A stretch of 53,460 bases of DNA from NCBI GenBank assembly GCA_900758165.1, contig CAAEQN010000108.1, forward strand, positions 1 to 53,460. Reading direction: 5' to 3'. The position numbers and the translations under genes were made by a program. Position 1 is the stretch's first letter. Each line of letters begins with the position of its first letter. Origin of the DNA: Clostridia bacterium. GTDB taxonomy: Bacteria; Bacillota; Clostridia; TANB77; CAG-508. Below are positions 35,722 through 44,388 of this stretch, in pieces. The notes under the pieces were generated by a model that did not search any database, had not been told where the DNA came from, and saw only the letters and a program-made list of their open reading frames with translations.

Positions 35722-36354
35722 TTGAAAAAGGAATATATTTATTCTTGTATATTAGGAGGAGCATTTTTTGCAGTTCCATATTTTGCATGTAACATAGGTG
35801 CAATTCCTTCTGCTGCTATAGCTGTGGCAGCTTATGGAGCTGGAATATTATTATTCAGGGATAAGCAAAAAATAGATATATCAGATAATATTGAAGATGA
35901 GGATAAGCAAGCATTAAAACAGGCAAAAGAATTAGTATTAAGAATGCAGGTTATTTCTAAACAGTTAGAGGATGCAAAATTAGTACAAAATGTAAAAGAT
36001 ATTTGTGCAATATCAGATAAAATTATAAATACAGTAGAAAAGAAACCAGAAAAATTAAAACAGGTTAGGAATTTTTTAAATTACTATTTGCCAGTAACAA
36101 TTAAAATATTAGAAAGATATGACGAAATTGAAAATCAAAAATTAACAACATTAGAAAGTAAAAAATTTATGAAAGCTGTTGAAAGTATGATTGAAAAGAT
36201 AAAAAATGCTTTTGAAGAACAGTTAAGTAATATTTATCAAACAGAAATGGTTGATACAGATGCTGAATTAAAAGTGTTTGAATCAATGTTAAAATCGGAT
36301 GGATTTTTAGACGAAATAGATTTTAATATAGAAAAAAATAAAAAGGAGGTGTAA
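35722..36354 (+). CDS. XpaC-family membrane protein
   Basis: 210 aa. An N-terminal hydrophobic hairpin (about residues 5-45) is followed by an all-helical cytoplasmic region with the XpaC pattern: VLRMQVISKQLEDAKLVQNV, then LNYYLPVTIKILERYDEI. XpaC was named from hydrolysis of a chromogenic phosphate in Bacillus, and its real function is unresolved. XpaC, TelA and vWA proteins recur together in genomes. TTG start at 35722 after GAGGAGG; 13 nt after the vWA gene. Confidence 0.8.
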   Translation: MKKEYIYSCILGGAFFAVPYFACNIGAIPSAAIAVAAYGAGILLFRDKQKIDISDNIEDEDKQALKQAKELVLRMQVISKQLEDAKLVQNVKDICAISDKIINTVEKKPEKLKQVRNFLNYYLPVTIKILERYDEIENQKLTTLESKKFMKAVESMIEKIKNAFEEQLSNIYQTEMVDTDAELKVFESMLKSDGFLDEIDFNIEKNKKEV

Positions 36355-36357
36355 TTA

Positions 36358-37485
36358 ATGGACAGAAAAAAACAAGCTTTTTTAGGACTTGCAATATTAG
36401 TAGTATTAATAATTATTATAATAGTTGTAAGCAATTTTACAAAGAATGGAACTACAACTGATAAAAACTTAACACAAGTTTATGTAGCAACAGGGGGTGG
36501 AAAAGAAAATTTTTTAGCAGATGAAGATGTAAACAACATAATGAAAGAAAAATATGGATTAAAAGTAACTTATGATTCTTGGAGTAATGGAAAAATAGTA
36601 AAAGATCCACTACTTAGAAAAGATGGAAGTAAATATGATGCAATGTTTTGCTCTGACCAGAGATTTTATGATTATTTTAAGGTTGCGGCTGATACATCAA
36701 AAGGAGAAGCACAAAGGGATAGAGTATTAGAGGGAGGTCTTACATTAAATACTCCAATAGTTATATACAGCTGGGATACAGTTGTAGATGCACTAATAAA
36801 AGAAAATATTGTAACGCAAAAAGATAATGTGTATTATATTACAGATATGAGTAAATTAATCTCATATATATTAGAAGGGAAAAAATGGTCTGATATAGGA
36901 GTTGATATGCTATATGGCTCAATAAATATAGACTCAACAGACCCAGTTACTTCATCACCAGGAGCAACATATTATGGATTATTATTATCAATAATGTGTG
37001 GAGGAACTGTAACAGAAGAAAATCTACAGGCAAATTTACAAAACTTGAAGGAATTTTATATAAAATCAGGATATATGAATAATACACCAGCAGATTTATT
37101 TGAACTATATTTAAAAACAGGTGTTGGCGGAAAACCAATGATTGTTGATTACGAAAAAAGTGTAATAGATTTTGCAAATTCAAATCCTGATGGATGGGAA
37201 CAAGTAAAAGACAAAATTAGAATATTATATCCAACACCAACAATATGGAACTCACATTGTATAGCAACATTTGATGAAAAAGGAAATGAGTTTTTTAAAG
37301 CATTTGAAGATAAAGATATTGGACAAATTGCTTGGTCAAAATATGGATTTAGAACAGGTATTACTGGAGGAAATTATGATGTATCTAAAGTTAATGTAAA
37401 TGGAATTCCTCAAAGTATAACAAGTACTGTGTCAAGTTTAAAAATGAAAATGTATGAAGAAATGGTTTCGTATTTAGCTAAATAA
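36358..37485 (+). CDS. extracellular solute-binding protein, membrane-anchored
   Basis: 375 aa with an N-terminal hydrophobic anchor (about residues 7-27) without a lipobox Cys. The rest resembles class-II/ABC solute-binding proteins: QVYVATGGGKENFLADEDVN, YDAMFCSDQRFYDYF, and late GFRTGITGGNYDVSKVN. No permease or ATPase gene is near, so it is probably not a classical ABC importer subunit but part of the vWA/XpaC/TelA system. GGAGGTG precedes the ATG, 3 nt after the XpaC stop. Confidence 0.75.
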   Translation: MDRKKQAFLGLAILVVLIIIIIVVSNFTKNGTTTDKNLTQVYVATGGGKENFLADEDVNNIMKEKYGLKVTYDSWSNGKIVKDPLLRKDGSKYDAMFCSDQRFYDYFKVAADTSKGEAQRDRVLEGGLTLNTPIVIYSWDTVVDALIKENIVTQKDNVYYITDMSKLISYILEGKKWSDIGVDMLYGSINIDSTDPVTSSPGATYYGLLLSIMCGGTVTEENLQANLQNLKEFYIKSGYMNNTPADLFELYLKTGVGGKPMIVDYEKSVIDFANSNPDGWEQVKDKIRILYPTPTIWNSHCIATFDEKGNEFFKAFEDKDIGQIAWSKYGFRTGITGGNYDVSKVNVNGIPQSITSTVSSLKMKMYEEMVSYLAK

Positions 37486-37546
37486 TGATAATAATTCTCA
37501 ATAAATAATTGAGATAAGTTATAAAATAAAAAGGAGAAAGTTTATT

Positions 37547-38698
37547 ATGGAAAATTTAGAATTAAAGGTAGTATCAAATATTGATACAAGTAAAGTAGAA
37601 GATAGTTTAATAAAGGAGAAAAAAGTTTCTGAAGAAGAAGTAGAAAAATCGTTAAATTATAATGAGTTACCAGAAGAAGAGAAAAAGGCAATAGATGAGT
37701 TTGTTGCAAAAATAGACCCAAAAAATACAACAGAAATTCTTCAATATGGTTCTTCTGCACAAAATAATATATCAAAATTTTCTGATTCAGTATTAGATAA
37801 TGTAAAAACAAGAAGTACAGGGGAAGTAGGAGATTTATTATCTGATTTAGTGGTAGAAATAAAACAATTTGATAGTGATATTCCAAGAAAAGAATATAAA
37901 GGAATTGCAAAAGTATTTCATTCTGCAAAAAAAGAATTGGAAAAATTAATATCAAGATACAATAAAGTAGAAGTAAATATCAATAAAATAGAAAAACAAT
38001 TAGAGAACCACAAATTGCAAATGTTAAAAGACATAGCTGTATATGATTCTATGTATGCTAAAAATTTAGAATATTTTAAACAGTTATCTTTATACATAAT
38101 TGCTGGTGAAAAGAAAATACAAGAACTTAAAGAAACAGTTTTACCAGAATTACAAAGAGTTGCAGAAGAAAGCAAAGATCAAACAGATGTACAGGCTGTT
38201 AATGATATGTCAGCTACAATAAATAGATTTGAAAAGAAATTGTATGATTTAAAAACAACAAGAATAATATCAATACAAATGGCACCACAAATTAGATTAA
38301 TACAAAATAACGATAGTGAATTAGTAGAGAAGATACAGAGCTCTTTAATAAATACAATTCCGCTTTGGAAAAATCAAATAGTAATAGCTTTAGGAATAAC
38401 ACATGCAAAATCTGCTTTAGATGCTCAAAAAGCTGTAACAGATATGACTAATGAAATGTTAAAGAAAAACAGTGAAACATTAAAACAAGGAACAATAGAA
38501 ATTGCTCAAGAATCAGAAAGAGCGATTGTTGATGTAGAGACACTACAAAAAACAAATCAAGATATTATAGAAACATTAGATCAATTAATTGCAATTCATG
38601 AAGCTGGAAGAGAGAAGAGAAAAGAGGCAGAAGTAGAACTTCAAAATATAGAAGGACAATTAAAAGAGAAATTATTAGAAATAAAGACAGAAAAATAA
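37547..38698 (+). CDS. telA: TelA/YaaN-family toxic-anion-resistance protein
   Basis: 383 aa, wholly helical. The TelA core is clear: IQMAPQIRLIQNNDSELVEK, ITHAKSALDAQKAVTDMTNE and a final coiled coil. Family members are linked with tellurite and cell-envelope stress resistance; the molecular activity is unknown. It ends the vWA-XpaC-binding-protein operon. A small hairpin TCTCAAT/ATTGAGA (37496-37514) lies in the 61-nt gap before it and may affect its relative expression. Confidence 0.88.
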   Translation: MENLELKVVSNIDTSKVEDSLIKEKKVSEEEVEKSLNYNELPEEEKKAIDEFVAKIDPKNTTEILQYGSSAQNNISKFSDSVLDNVKTRSTGEVGDLLSDLVVEIKQFDSDIPRKEYKGIAKVFHSAKKELEKLISRYNKVEVNINKIEKQLENHKLQMLKDIAVYDSMYAKNLEYFKQLSLYIIAGEKKIQELKETVLPELQRVAEESKDQTDVQAVNDMSATINRFEKKLYDLKTTRIISIQMAPQIRLIQNNDSELVEKIQSSLINTIPLWKNQIVIALGITHAKSALDAQKAVTDMTNEMLKKNSETLKQGTIEIAQESERAIVDVETLQKTNQDIIETLDQLIAIHEAGREKRKEAEVELQNIEGQLKEKLLEIKTEK

Positions 38699-38727
38699 TA
38701 AAAATATAAATTATTGCCAAAAACTAT

Positions 38728-38754
38728 AAAAGTGCAGATAGTCTGCACTTTTTT
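38728..38754 (+). terminator. terminator after telA
   Basis: An 11-bp stem AAAAGTGCAGA / TCTGCACTTTT with a TAG loop (38728-38752), followed by TT. Confidence 0.85.
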
Positions 38755-38959
38755 ATTATTAAATATAAAAATATTGTCTATTTAATAATAAAAATTGTCA
38801 AAACCCTATACAAAATAAAATTTTAATTATATAATGTTAAAAGTATAATTGGCAAAAATAACAAATGCTATATGCCAAATAAATGTTATTTAATTAGATA
38901 GTTTTGAATATTATATTTTAAGCTAATCTAATCCTTTAAGAAAGGAACGGTAATAAATT

Positions 38960-40432
38960 ATGAATTTAAAGAAAGTGCTAGCGGGGCTAGAAGGAATTAA
39001 GGCAAAAGGAGAAATAGATAGAGAAGTTACGAGCATAGAAAATGACTCTAGAAAAGTAATAGAAGGTAGTTTATTTTTTGCAATAAAAGGTTTTACAACA
39101 GATGGAACTCAATTTATTCCAAATGCCATTGAAAATGGAGCAAAAGTAATATTAGTTGATGAAAGTGCTGATATTAAAAATTTAAAATTGCCACAAGATG
39201 TTACTTTATTAGTTGTACCAGATGCAAGATATGCTATGGCAATTTGCTCAAGTAATTTCTATGATCACCCATCAGAGAAATTTAAATTAGTAGGGGTTAC
39301 AGGAACAAAAGGTAAAACAACAACAACATTCATGATAAAAGAAATATTACAAAAACAGGGAATAAAAACAGGATTAATTGGAACTATAGCAATTTATAGT
39401 GGAGATAAAAAAATAAAGGACAGTGATAGAACAACTCCAGAAAGTATAGAACTTCAGAAGATATTTAAACAAATGGCAGATGATGGCTGTAAAGTTGTAG
39501 TAATGGAAGTTTCTTCACAAAGTTTAAAATTAAATAGAGTGGCAGGATGTAACTTTGATATAGCTGTATTCACAAATTTTTCAGAAGATCATATAAGTGA
39601 AAAAGAACATCCAGATATGCAAGATTATTTTAATTCAAAATTAAAATTATTTAAAATGTGCAAATATGGCTTTATCAATATAGATGATTTACAAGTTTGC
39701 AAAGTACCAAAATTAGTACCAGAGTGTGAAATTAAAACTTATGGAATAGATAATGCTTGTAACTTGTTAGCAAAAGATATAACAATAACAAATTCATACG
39801 TAGACTTTAAAGTGAAAATCGGAGACAAAAATGAGCGAATAAAAGTTGGCATTCCTGGTAGATTTAGTGTATATAATAGTTTAGCTGCAATAGATGTAGC
39901 AACAAAATTAGGATGCTCTGTAGAAAGCATTAAAGAAGCATTATTAGAAGTTCGTGTACCAGGAAGATCAGAACTTGTGAATAATAGTAAGGACCTTACA
40001 ATCATGATAGATTATGCTCACTCACCAGAAAGTTTAGAGAATATTTTAAGTGCGGTAAAATCTTATACCAGAGGTAGAGTAATATCTTTGTTTGGTTGTG
40101 GAGGAGATAGAGATAATAGAAAGAGACCTATAATGGGCGAGATATCAGGAAAAATTGCCGACTTTACGATAATAACTTCAGATAATCCAAGGACAGAAGA
40201 TCCTGAAAAAATAGTTGAACAAATAGAAAATGGAATAAAAAAGACAAAAGGTAAATATGTATGTATTGTAGACAGAATTGAAGCTATTAAATATGCAATA
40301 AATATGGCAAGCAAAAAAGATATAATTGTTTTAGCAGGAAAAGGACATGAACCATACCAAGAAATAAATGGAAAGAAATTTCCATTTGACGAAAGAATAA
40401 TAGTAGAACAAATAATCAAAGGAGAAATTTAA
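38960..40432 (+). CDS. murE: UDP-MurNAc-tripeptide synthetase MurE (meso-DAP adding)
   Basis: Adds the third stem residue in peptidoglycan precursor synthesis. The 490-aa length is normal. P-loop GVTGTKGKTTT near residue 112; carbamylated Lys region VSSQSLKLNRV; HSPESL near residue 355. The specificity motif is DNPR (SDNPRTEDP), the meso-diaminopimelate form. Starts the second half of the dcw cluster; mraY begins 1 nt after the stop. Confidence 0.95.
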   Translation: MNLKKVLAGLEGIKAKGEIDREVTSIENDSRKVIEGSLFFAIKGFTTDGTQFIPNAIENGAKVILVDESADIKNLKLPQDVTLLVVPDARYAMAICSSNFYDHPSEKFKLVGVTGTKGKTTTTFMIKEILQKQGIKTGLIGTIAIYSGDKKIKDSDRTTPESIELQKIFKQMADDGCKVVVMEVSSQSLKLNRVAGCNFDIAVFTNFSEDHISEKEHPDMQDYFNSKLKLFKMCKYGFINIDDLQVCKVPKLVPECEIKTYGIDNACNLLAKDITITNSYVDFKVKIGDKNERIKVGIPGRFSVYNSLAAIDVATKLGCSVESIKEALLEVRVPGRSELVNNSKDLTIMIDYAHSPESLENILSAVKSYTRGRVISLFGCGGDRDNRKRPIMGEISGKIADFTIITSDNPRTEDPEKIVEQIENGIKKTKGKYVCIVDRIEAIKYAINMASKKDIIVLAGKGHEPYQEINGKKFPFDERIIVEQIIKGEI

Positions 40433-40433
40433 G

Positions 40434-41423
40434 ATGGCATATCAAATTAAAATACTTATGCTAGCATTTGTAATAGCATTTGTAATATCATTAATAGTAA
40501 TACCAATATTAAAAAGAAAGAAGATAGGACAAAACGAGAGAGATGATGGACCACAATCTCATTTAAAGAAACGTGGAACTCCCACTATGGGTGGAATAAT
40601 AATGATAATATCATTATTAATAATGGGAGGAATATTGTTTTATGATTATTCAAAATCTACAGCAATATCTGAACAACTAGTGGCAAAGAACTTTTTAATT
40701 TTAACAATAGTAACTTTGGGATTCGGATTAATAGGATTTATAGATGATTTTAGAAAAGTAATATTAAATAATACCGAAGGATTAAAACCAAGATATAAAA
40801 TGTTAGGATTGCTAATAATAGCAACAGCGTTTACAATATACTTAATAAAGGTAATGAATTTTGGAACAGAAATATATATACCATTTGAAAAGGTTTATAT
40901 TACAATGCCAATATGGTTATATATACCATTTGTAATACTAGTAATGCTTGCAACAACAAATGCAATAAATTTAACAGATGGTATAGATGGGTTAAGTACA
41001 TCTGTAACAACAATTATATTAACATGCTTAACAGTTATTGGAATTATATTTGGAGTTAAAGAAATTGTTTTATTTGGCTCAACTCTAATAGGAATTTGTT
41101 TAGCATTTTTATTATTTAATTTACATCCGGCAAAAGTATTTATGGGAGATACAGGTTCTCTTTTATTAGGAGGAGCAGTATCTGTTATGGCAATATATTT
41201 AAAAATGCCAATACTATTATTAATAATTGCAATAGTACCAGTTTTAGAAACTTTATCAGATATTATACAAGTAGCTCACTATAAAAGAACTAAAAAAAGA
41301 GTATTCAAAATGGCTCCATTACATCATCATTTTGAATTAAGTGGATGGAATGAAAATACAATAGTTTCAACATTTAGTGTTGTAACATTAATTGCATGCA
41401 TTATTGGAATAATGGCAATATAA
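40434..41423 (+). CDS. mraY: phospho-MurNAc-pentapeptide transferase MraY
   Basis: Transfers phospho-MurNAc-pentapeptide to undecaprenyl phosphate, giving lipid I. 329 aa, about ten transmembrane helices. Active-site motifs: early cytoplasmic DDGPQSHLKKRGTPTMGG, FIDDF near residue 102, NLTDGIDGL near residue 180, FMGDTGSLLLGG near residue 235 and PLHHHFEL. The ribosome site AAAGGAG lies within the end of murE, so translation is coupled. murF and murD, which often flank mraY, are absent here. Confidence 0.97.
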   Translation: MAYQIKILMLAFVIAFVISLIVIPILKRKKIGQNERDDGPQSHLKKRGTPTMGGIIMIISLLIMGGILFYDYSKSTAISEQLVAKNFLILTIVTLGFGLIGFIDDFRKVILNNTEGLKPRYKMLGLLIIATAFTIYLIKVMNFGTEIYIPFEKVYITMPIWLYIPFVILVMLATTNAINLTDGIDGLSTSVTTIILTCLTVIGIIFGVKEIVLFGSTLIGICLAFLLFNLHPAKVFMGDTGSLLLGGAVSVMAIYLKMPILLLIIAIVPVLETLSDIIQVAHYKRTKKRVFKMAPLHHHFELSGWNENTIVSTFSVVTLIACIIGIMAI

Positions 41424-41445
41424 AATCTAAAGAAAGGGAGAACAA

Positions 41446-42634
41446 ATGCAAAATACCAATAAAATAATGAAAACCAAAAAAAATCTTAAATTTGTGAATA
41501 ATAAAATGGATTTCATATTAGTAATAACCGTACTAATATTGCTTTCTTTAGGTGTTGTTATGGTACTATCTGCAAGTGCACCATCAGCTTTGTCTAAAAC
41601 AGGTAGTAGCTATACATATTTTATAAAACAATTTATATGTGCTGTTTTAGGAATAATAATAATGCTATTTATATCTAAAATTGATTATAGAATTTACAAA
41701 AAGTATTATTGGTTTGTTTATATAGTATCAGTAGTTGTATTATTATTGGTATTAGTACCAAGTTTAGGAATAAATGTAAATGGTGCTACAAGATGGATAA
41801 AGGTTCCAATACTTCGGACAATTCCAACCATCAGAAATAACAAAAATAGGTTTAATAATATTTTATGCAGGATATTTGTCAGATCACAAAAGTGAATTAA
41901 AAGACTTTTGGAGAGGATTTGTAAAACCATTAATATTTTTATTAATACCAGCTTTAATATTATATAAAATACAAAATCATTTAAGTGTAACTTTGGTAAT
42001 TTCAACTGTAACTTTTGTAATGATGTTAATGTCTGGAGTTAGGATACTTCACTTTGTATTAGCAGGAGGAGTTGGCATTGCTGGCGCAGGAATATTACTA
42101 TTAAAGGGACAAATGGACAAATTAAAAGGTGCTGCAGCTACTTCAGAAAGTTTTAGATTAGATAGAATAAAAGTGTTCTTTGATCCTTGGTCTGATGCAA
42201 CAGGAAAAGGATATCAAATGATACAAAGCTTATATGCTATAGGATCTGGTGGATTATTTGGAGTAGGACTTGGAAATAGCAAACAAAAATATTTATACAT
42301 ACCAGAACCACAAAATGACTTCATATTTGCAATAATTGCAGAAGAGCTAGGATTTGTTGGATGTGTTGCAATAATTGCATTATTTGCTATATTTGTATGG
42401 AGAGGTATAATAATTGCCATGAAAGCACCAGACATGTTTGGAAGTCTTTTAGCTATAGGAATAACAACACTTGTTGCAATTCAAACAGTTATAAATATAG
42501 CAGTTGTAACTGCGTCTATACCAACAACAGGAATGGCACTTCCATTCTTTAGCTATGGCGGTACAGCATTAGTAATACTTTTAGCATCAGTAGGTGTGCT
42601 ACTCAATGTTTCAAGAGCAGGTGCAAAAGTTTAA
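41446..42634 (+). CDS. ftsW: septal peptidoglycan glycosyltransferase FtsW, broken at an in-frame CGG; intact with +1 shift
   Basis: SEDS-family polymerase of lipid II at the division site, normally essential. In the zero frame it stops at 41895; the rest is open in the next frame. CGG at 41815 is codon 124. Skipping one C reads GGA CAA TTC and turns RWIKVPIL-(R) into RWIKVPILGQFQPSEITKIG, recovering the invariant QPSE motif. The joined protein has 395 aa and about ten transmembrane helices, with later SEDS signatures IYKIQNHLSVTLVI-like, PEPQNDFIFAIIAEELGFVG and GMALPFFSYGGT. AAGGGAG precedes the ATG. Between mraY and murG as usual. Loss of function would be lethal, so frameshift decoding or a sequence error is more likely than a pseudogene. 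Confidence 0.85.
41815..41818 (+). other. putative +1 frameshift site CGG-A in ftsW
   Basis: Context CTT CGG ACA at codon 124. Reading CGGA as one glycine restores GQFQPSE and the full-length protein. Confidence 0.7.
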
Positions 42635-42684
42635 AAACTTACCAAAGAGGAAAGAGAAAAGAAAAAAATTGAAGAAGAAAAATT

Positions 42685-42805
42685 GAAGAGGAAAGAAAAA
42701 AGAGAAGAGAAAAAAGAGGAGAGAAAGAAGAGAAAAGAAAGAAGAGAAAAGAAAAAAGAGGAGAGAAAGAAAAGAAAAGAAAGAAGAAAAAAGAAAGAAG
42801 AGAAA
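42685..42805 (+). repeat. 121-nt homopurine tract with a 42-bp tandem repeat
   Basis: No C or T occurs from 42685 to 42805. Two imperfect copies of a 42-bp unit start near 42710 and 42752 (GAGGAGAG at 42716 and 42758). As 42 is a multiple of 3, the ftsW frame beyond its TAA stays open here and would encode a Lys/Arg/Glu 14-residue repeat. Such tracts can form triplex DNA or stable R-loops. Confidence 0.8.
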
Positions 42806-42813
42806 CTCCTTTT

Positions 42814-42920
42814 TTCGCCCAAGAGGGACGCCCCTTTTTGGGCGAAGTTTTGAAAATAAAAATATTTTTCGCCCAAAAAGGGGCGTCCCTCTTGGGCGCG
42901 CTTGGGTGCGCTTGGGTGAA
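42814..42920. repeat. GC-rich 31-bp perfect palindrome with GCGCTTGGGT tandem repeat
   Basis: Arms 42816-42846 and 42868-42898 are exact reverse complements (31 bp) around a 21-nt AT-rich loop. Each arm is itself a hairpin, starting CGCCCAA and ending TTGGGCG. A 10-bp unit GCGCTTGGGT then repeats (about 42897-42918). It stands out as a GC island. It ends about 30 nt before murG. Could be a small palindromic mobile element; no T-tract follows, so it is not a classical terminator. Confidence 0.8.
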
Positions 42921-42950
42921 AAAAATATTGTTTAGAAAGGAAATTATAAA

Positions 42951-44063
42951 ATGAGAGCAGTAATAGCAGCAGCAGGAACTGGAGGACACATAAACCCTGG
43001 AATTGCAATAGCCAACAAGATAATGGAAAAAGAACCAAATTCAGAGATTGTTTTTATTGGAACAGGTAGGGGATTAGAAAAGGATTTGGTTCCAAGAGCT
43101 GGATATAAGCTAGAAACAATTGATGCTTATGGAATTAATAGAAAAATAAATATAGATAATGTTAAAAGATTATATAAAACAATAAAATCTATAGGGCAGG
43201 CTAAAGAAATTTTAAGAAGATTTAAACCTGATGTAGTAATAGGAACGGGTGGATATATTTGCGTTTCAGTAGGAAAAGCTGCTCAAAAATTAAAAATACC
43301 AGTAATTTTACATGAGAGTAATGCATTTCCTGGAGTGGCAGTTAAGTTATTAGCTAAAAAATCAAAAAAAGTACTTGTGGGATTTGAGGATACAAAATTA
43401 AGATTGCCAAAAAATGCAAATGTAGTAGTTACAGGGACTCCTTCAAAAATAAAAAAAGGAGAGTTATCTAACGATGAAAAAATAAATAAGAGAAAAGAAA
43501 ATAATTTAAAAATAGATATGCCACTTGTATTAGTATTTGGAGGTAGTCAAGGAGCAAGAAGTATCAATGAAGCATTACTTGGAATTATAGAAAATAAATT
43601 GAATAAAGATTATCAAATAATATGGGCGGCAGGTCAAAGTAATTATCCAAATTTAAAAAAAGAATTATTAGAAAAAAAAATAGACATAGATAAAATAGAA
43701 AATGTTAAAATATTACCATATATATATAATATGCAAGAAATAATGGAAATATCTGATTTAATCGTTTGTAGAAGTGGGGCCATGACGATAACAGAAATAT
43801 CAACATTAGGAAAACCAGCAATATTTATACCATTTCCATTTGCAACAGAAAATCATCAAGAATATAATGCAAAAGTGCTTGCAAATGTAGGAGCAGCTAA
43901 AATTATTTTAGATAAAGATTTAACTTATACAATCTTAAACAAGGAAATAAATAGTATGGTAAAAGATAAAGAAAATTTAAAGAAAATGGGGCAAAAAGCT
44001 TATAGCGTTGCAAAAGAAAATGTAGAAGAAAAAATATATAAAGAAATAAAAAATACAATTTAG
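42951..44063 (+). CDS. murG: UDP-GlcNAc:lipid I GlcNAc-transferase MurG
   Basis: Makes lipid II from lipid I on the inner membrane face. 370 aa, GT-B fold. N-terminal glycine loop AAGTGGHINPGIAIA; second loop GTGGYICV; donor-site FGGSQGARSINE near residue 195; CRSGAMTITEI near residue 272; FPFATENHQEYNA. AGAAAGGA precedes the ATG. A palindrome TTAGTACTAAT-T-ATTAGTACTAA (44060-44082) covers the stop codon. Confidence 0.95.
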   Translation: MRAVIAAAGTGGHINPGIAIANKIMEKEPNSEIVFIGTGRGLEKDLVPRAGYKLETIDAYGINRKINIDNVKRLYKTIKSIGQAKEILRRFKPDVVIGTGGYICVSVGKAAQKLKIPVILHESNAFPGVAVKLLAKKSKKVLVGFEDTKLRLPKNANVVVTGTPSKIKKGELSNDEKINKRKENNLKIDMPLVLVFGGSQGARSINEALLGIIENKLNKDYQIIWAAGQSNYPNLKKELLEKKIDIDKIENVKILPYIYNMQEIMEISDLIVCRSGAMTITEISTLGKPAIFIPFPFATENHQEYNAKVLANVGAAKIILDKDLTYTILNKEINSMVKDKENLKKMGQKAYSVAKENVEEKIYKEIKNTI

Positions 44064-44180
44064 TACTAATTATTAGTACTAATCGGATAGTTTTAATTGA
44101 CACTAGTTTTGTATAAAAATATGAAAATTTTTAATTAAGTAAAAATCTAAAAGTAAGTTATATAAAAAAGATAATTTTAG

Positions 44181-44213
44181 AGCGGTATTAAAAAATACTG
44201 CTTTTACTTTTTT
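44181..44213 (+). terminator. terminator after murG
   Basis: A 9-bp stem AGCGGTATT / AATACTGCT (44181-44189 with 44194-44202, one G-T pair), AAAA loop, then TTACTTTTTT. Confidence 0.75.
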
Positions 44214-44293
44214 ATAAAAAATTTTCATATTAGCATATAATAACAAAATACATAACATTATAATTACATATAAAACAAATTTAACATAAAAGC

Positions 44294-44322
44294 TTGAAAA
44301 ACAAATAAAATTAAGCTACAAT
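44294..44322 (+). promoter_or_regulatory. promoter of topA
   Basis: TTGAAA at 44294-44299, 17-nt spacer, TACAAT at 44317-44322, 67 nt before the start. Confidence 0.65.
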
Positions 44323-44388
44323 ACTATAGTAATAATATTTGTTATTTTGAATTATAATATTATTAAATTTAAAAATTAGGAGAAAATG

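Larger units (their letters stand above)
44064..44388. other. murG-topA intergenic region
   Basis: About 320 nt without a gene. It holds the palindrome at the murG stop (44060-44082), a terminator at 44181-44213 and the topA promoter at 44294-44322. I see no small gene or structured RNA in the rest. Confidence 0.6.

Noticed and set aside
41876..42634. A separate short FtsW gene starting in the frame of 41876
   Set aside because: There is no independent start or ribosome site, and the same frame upstream encodes QPSEITKIGLIIFYAG, so it is the continuation of ftsW.
42631..43038. Long minus-strand open frames opposite the homopurine tract
   Set aside because: They consist of Phe/Ser/Leu runs produced by the polypyrimidine strand and read through the palindrome into murG antisense; no ribosome site or homology.
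44060..44082. Palindrome at the murG stop codon as a terminator or operator
   Set aside because: No T-tract follows and the central spacing is one base; a real terminator lies at 44181. Mentioned only in context.
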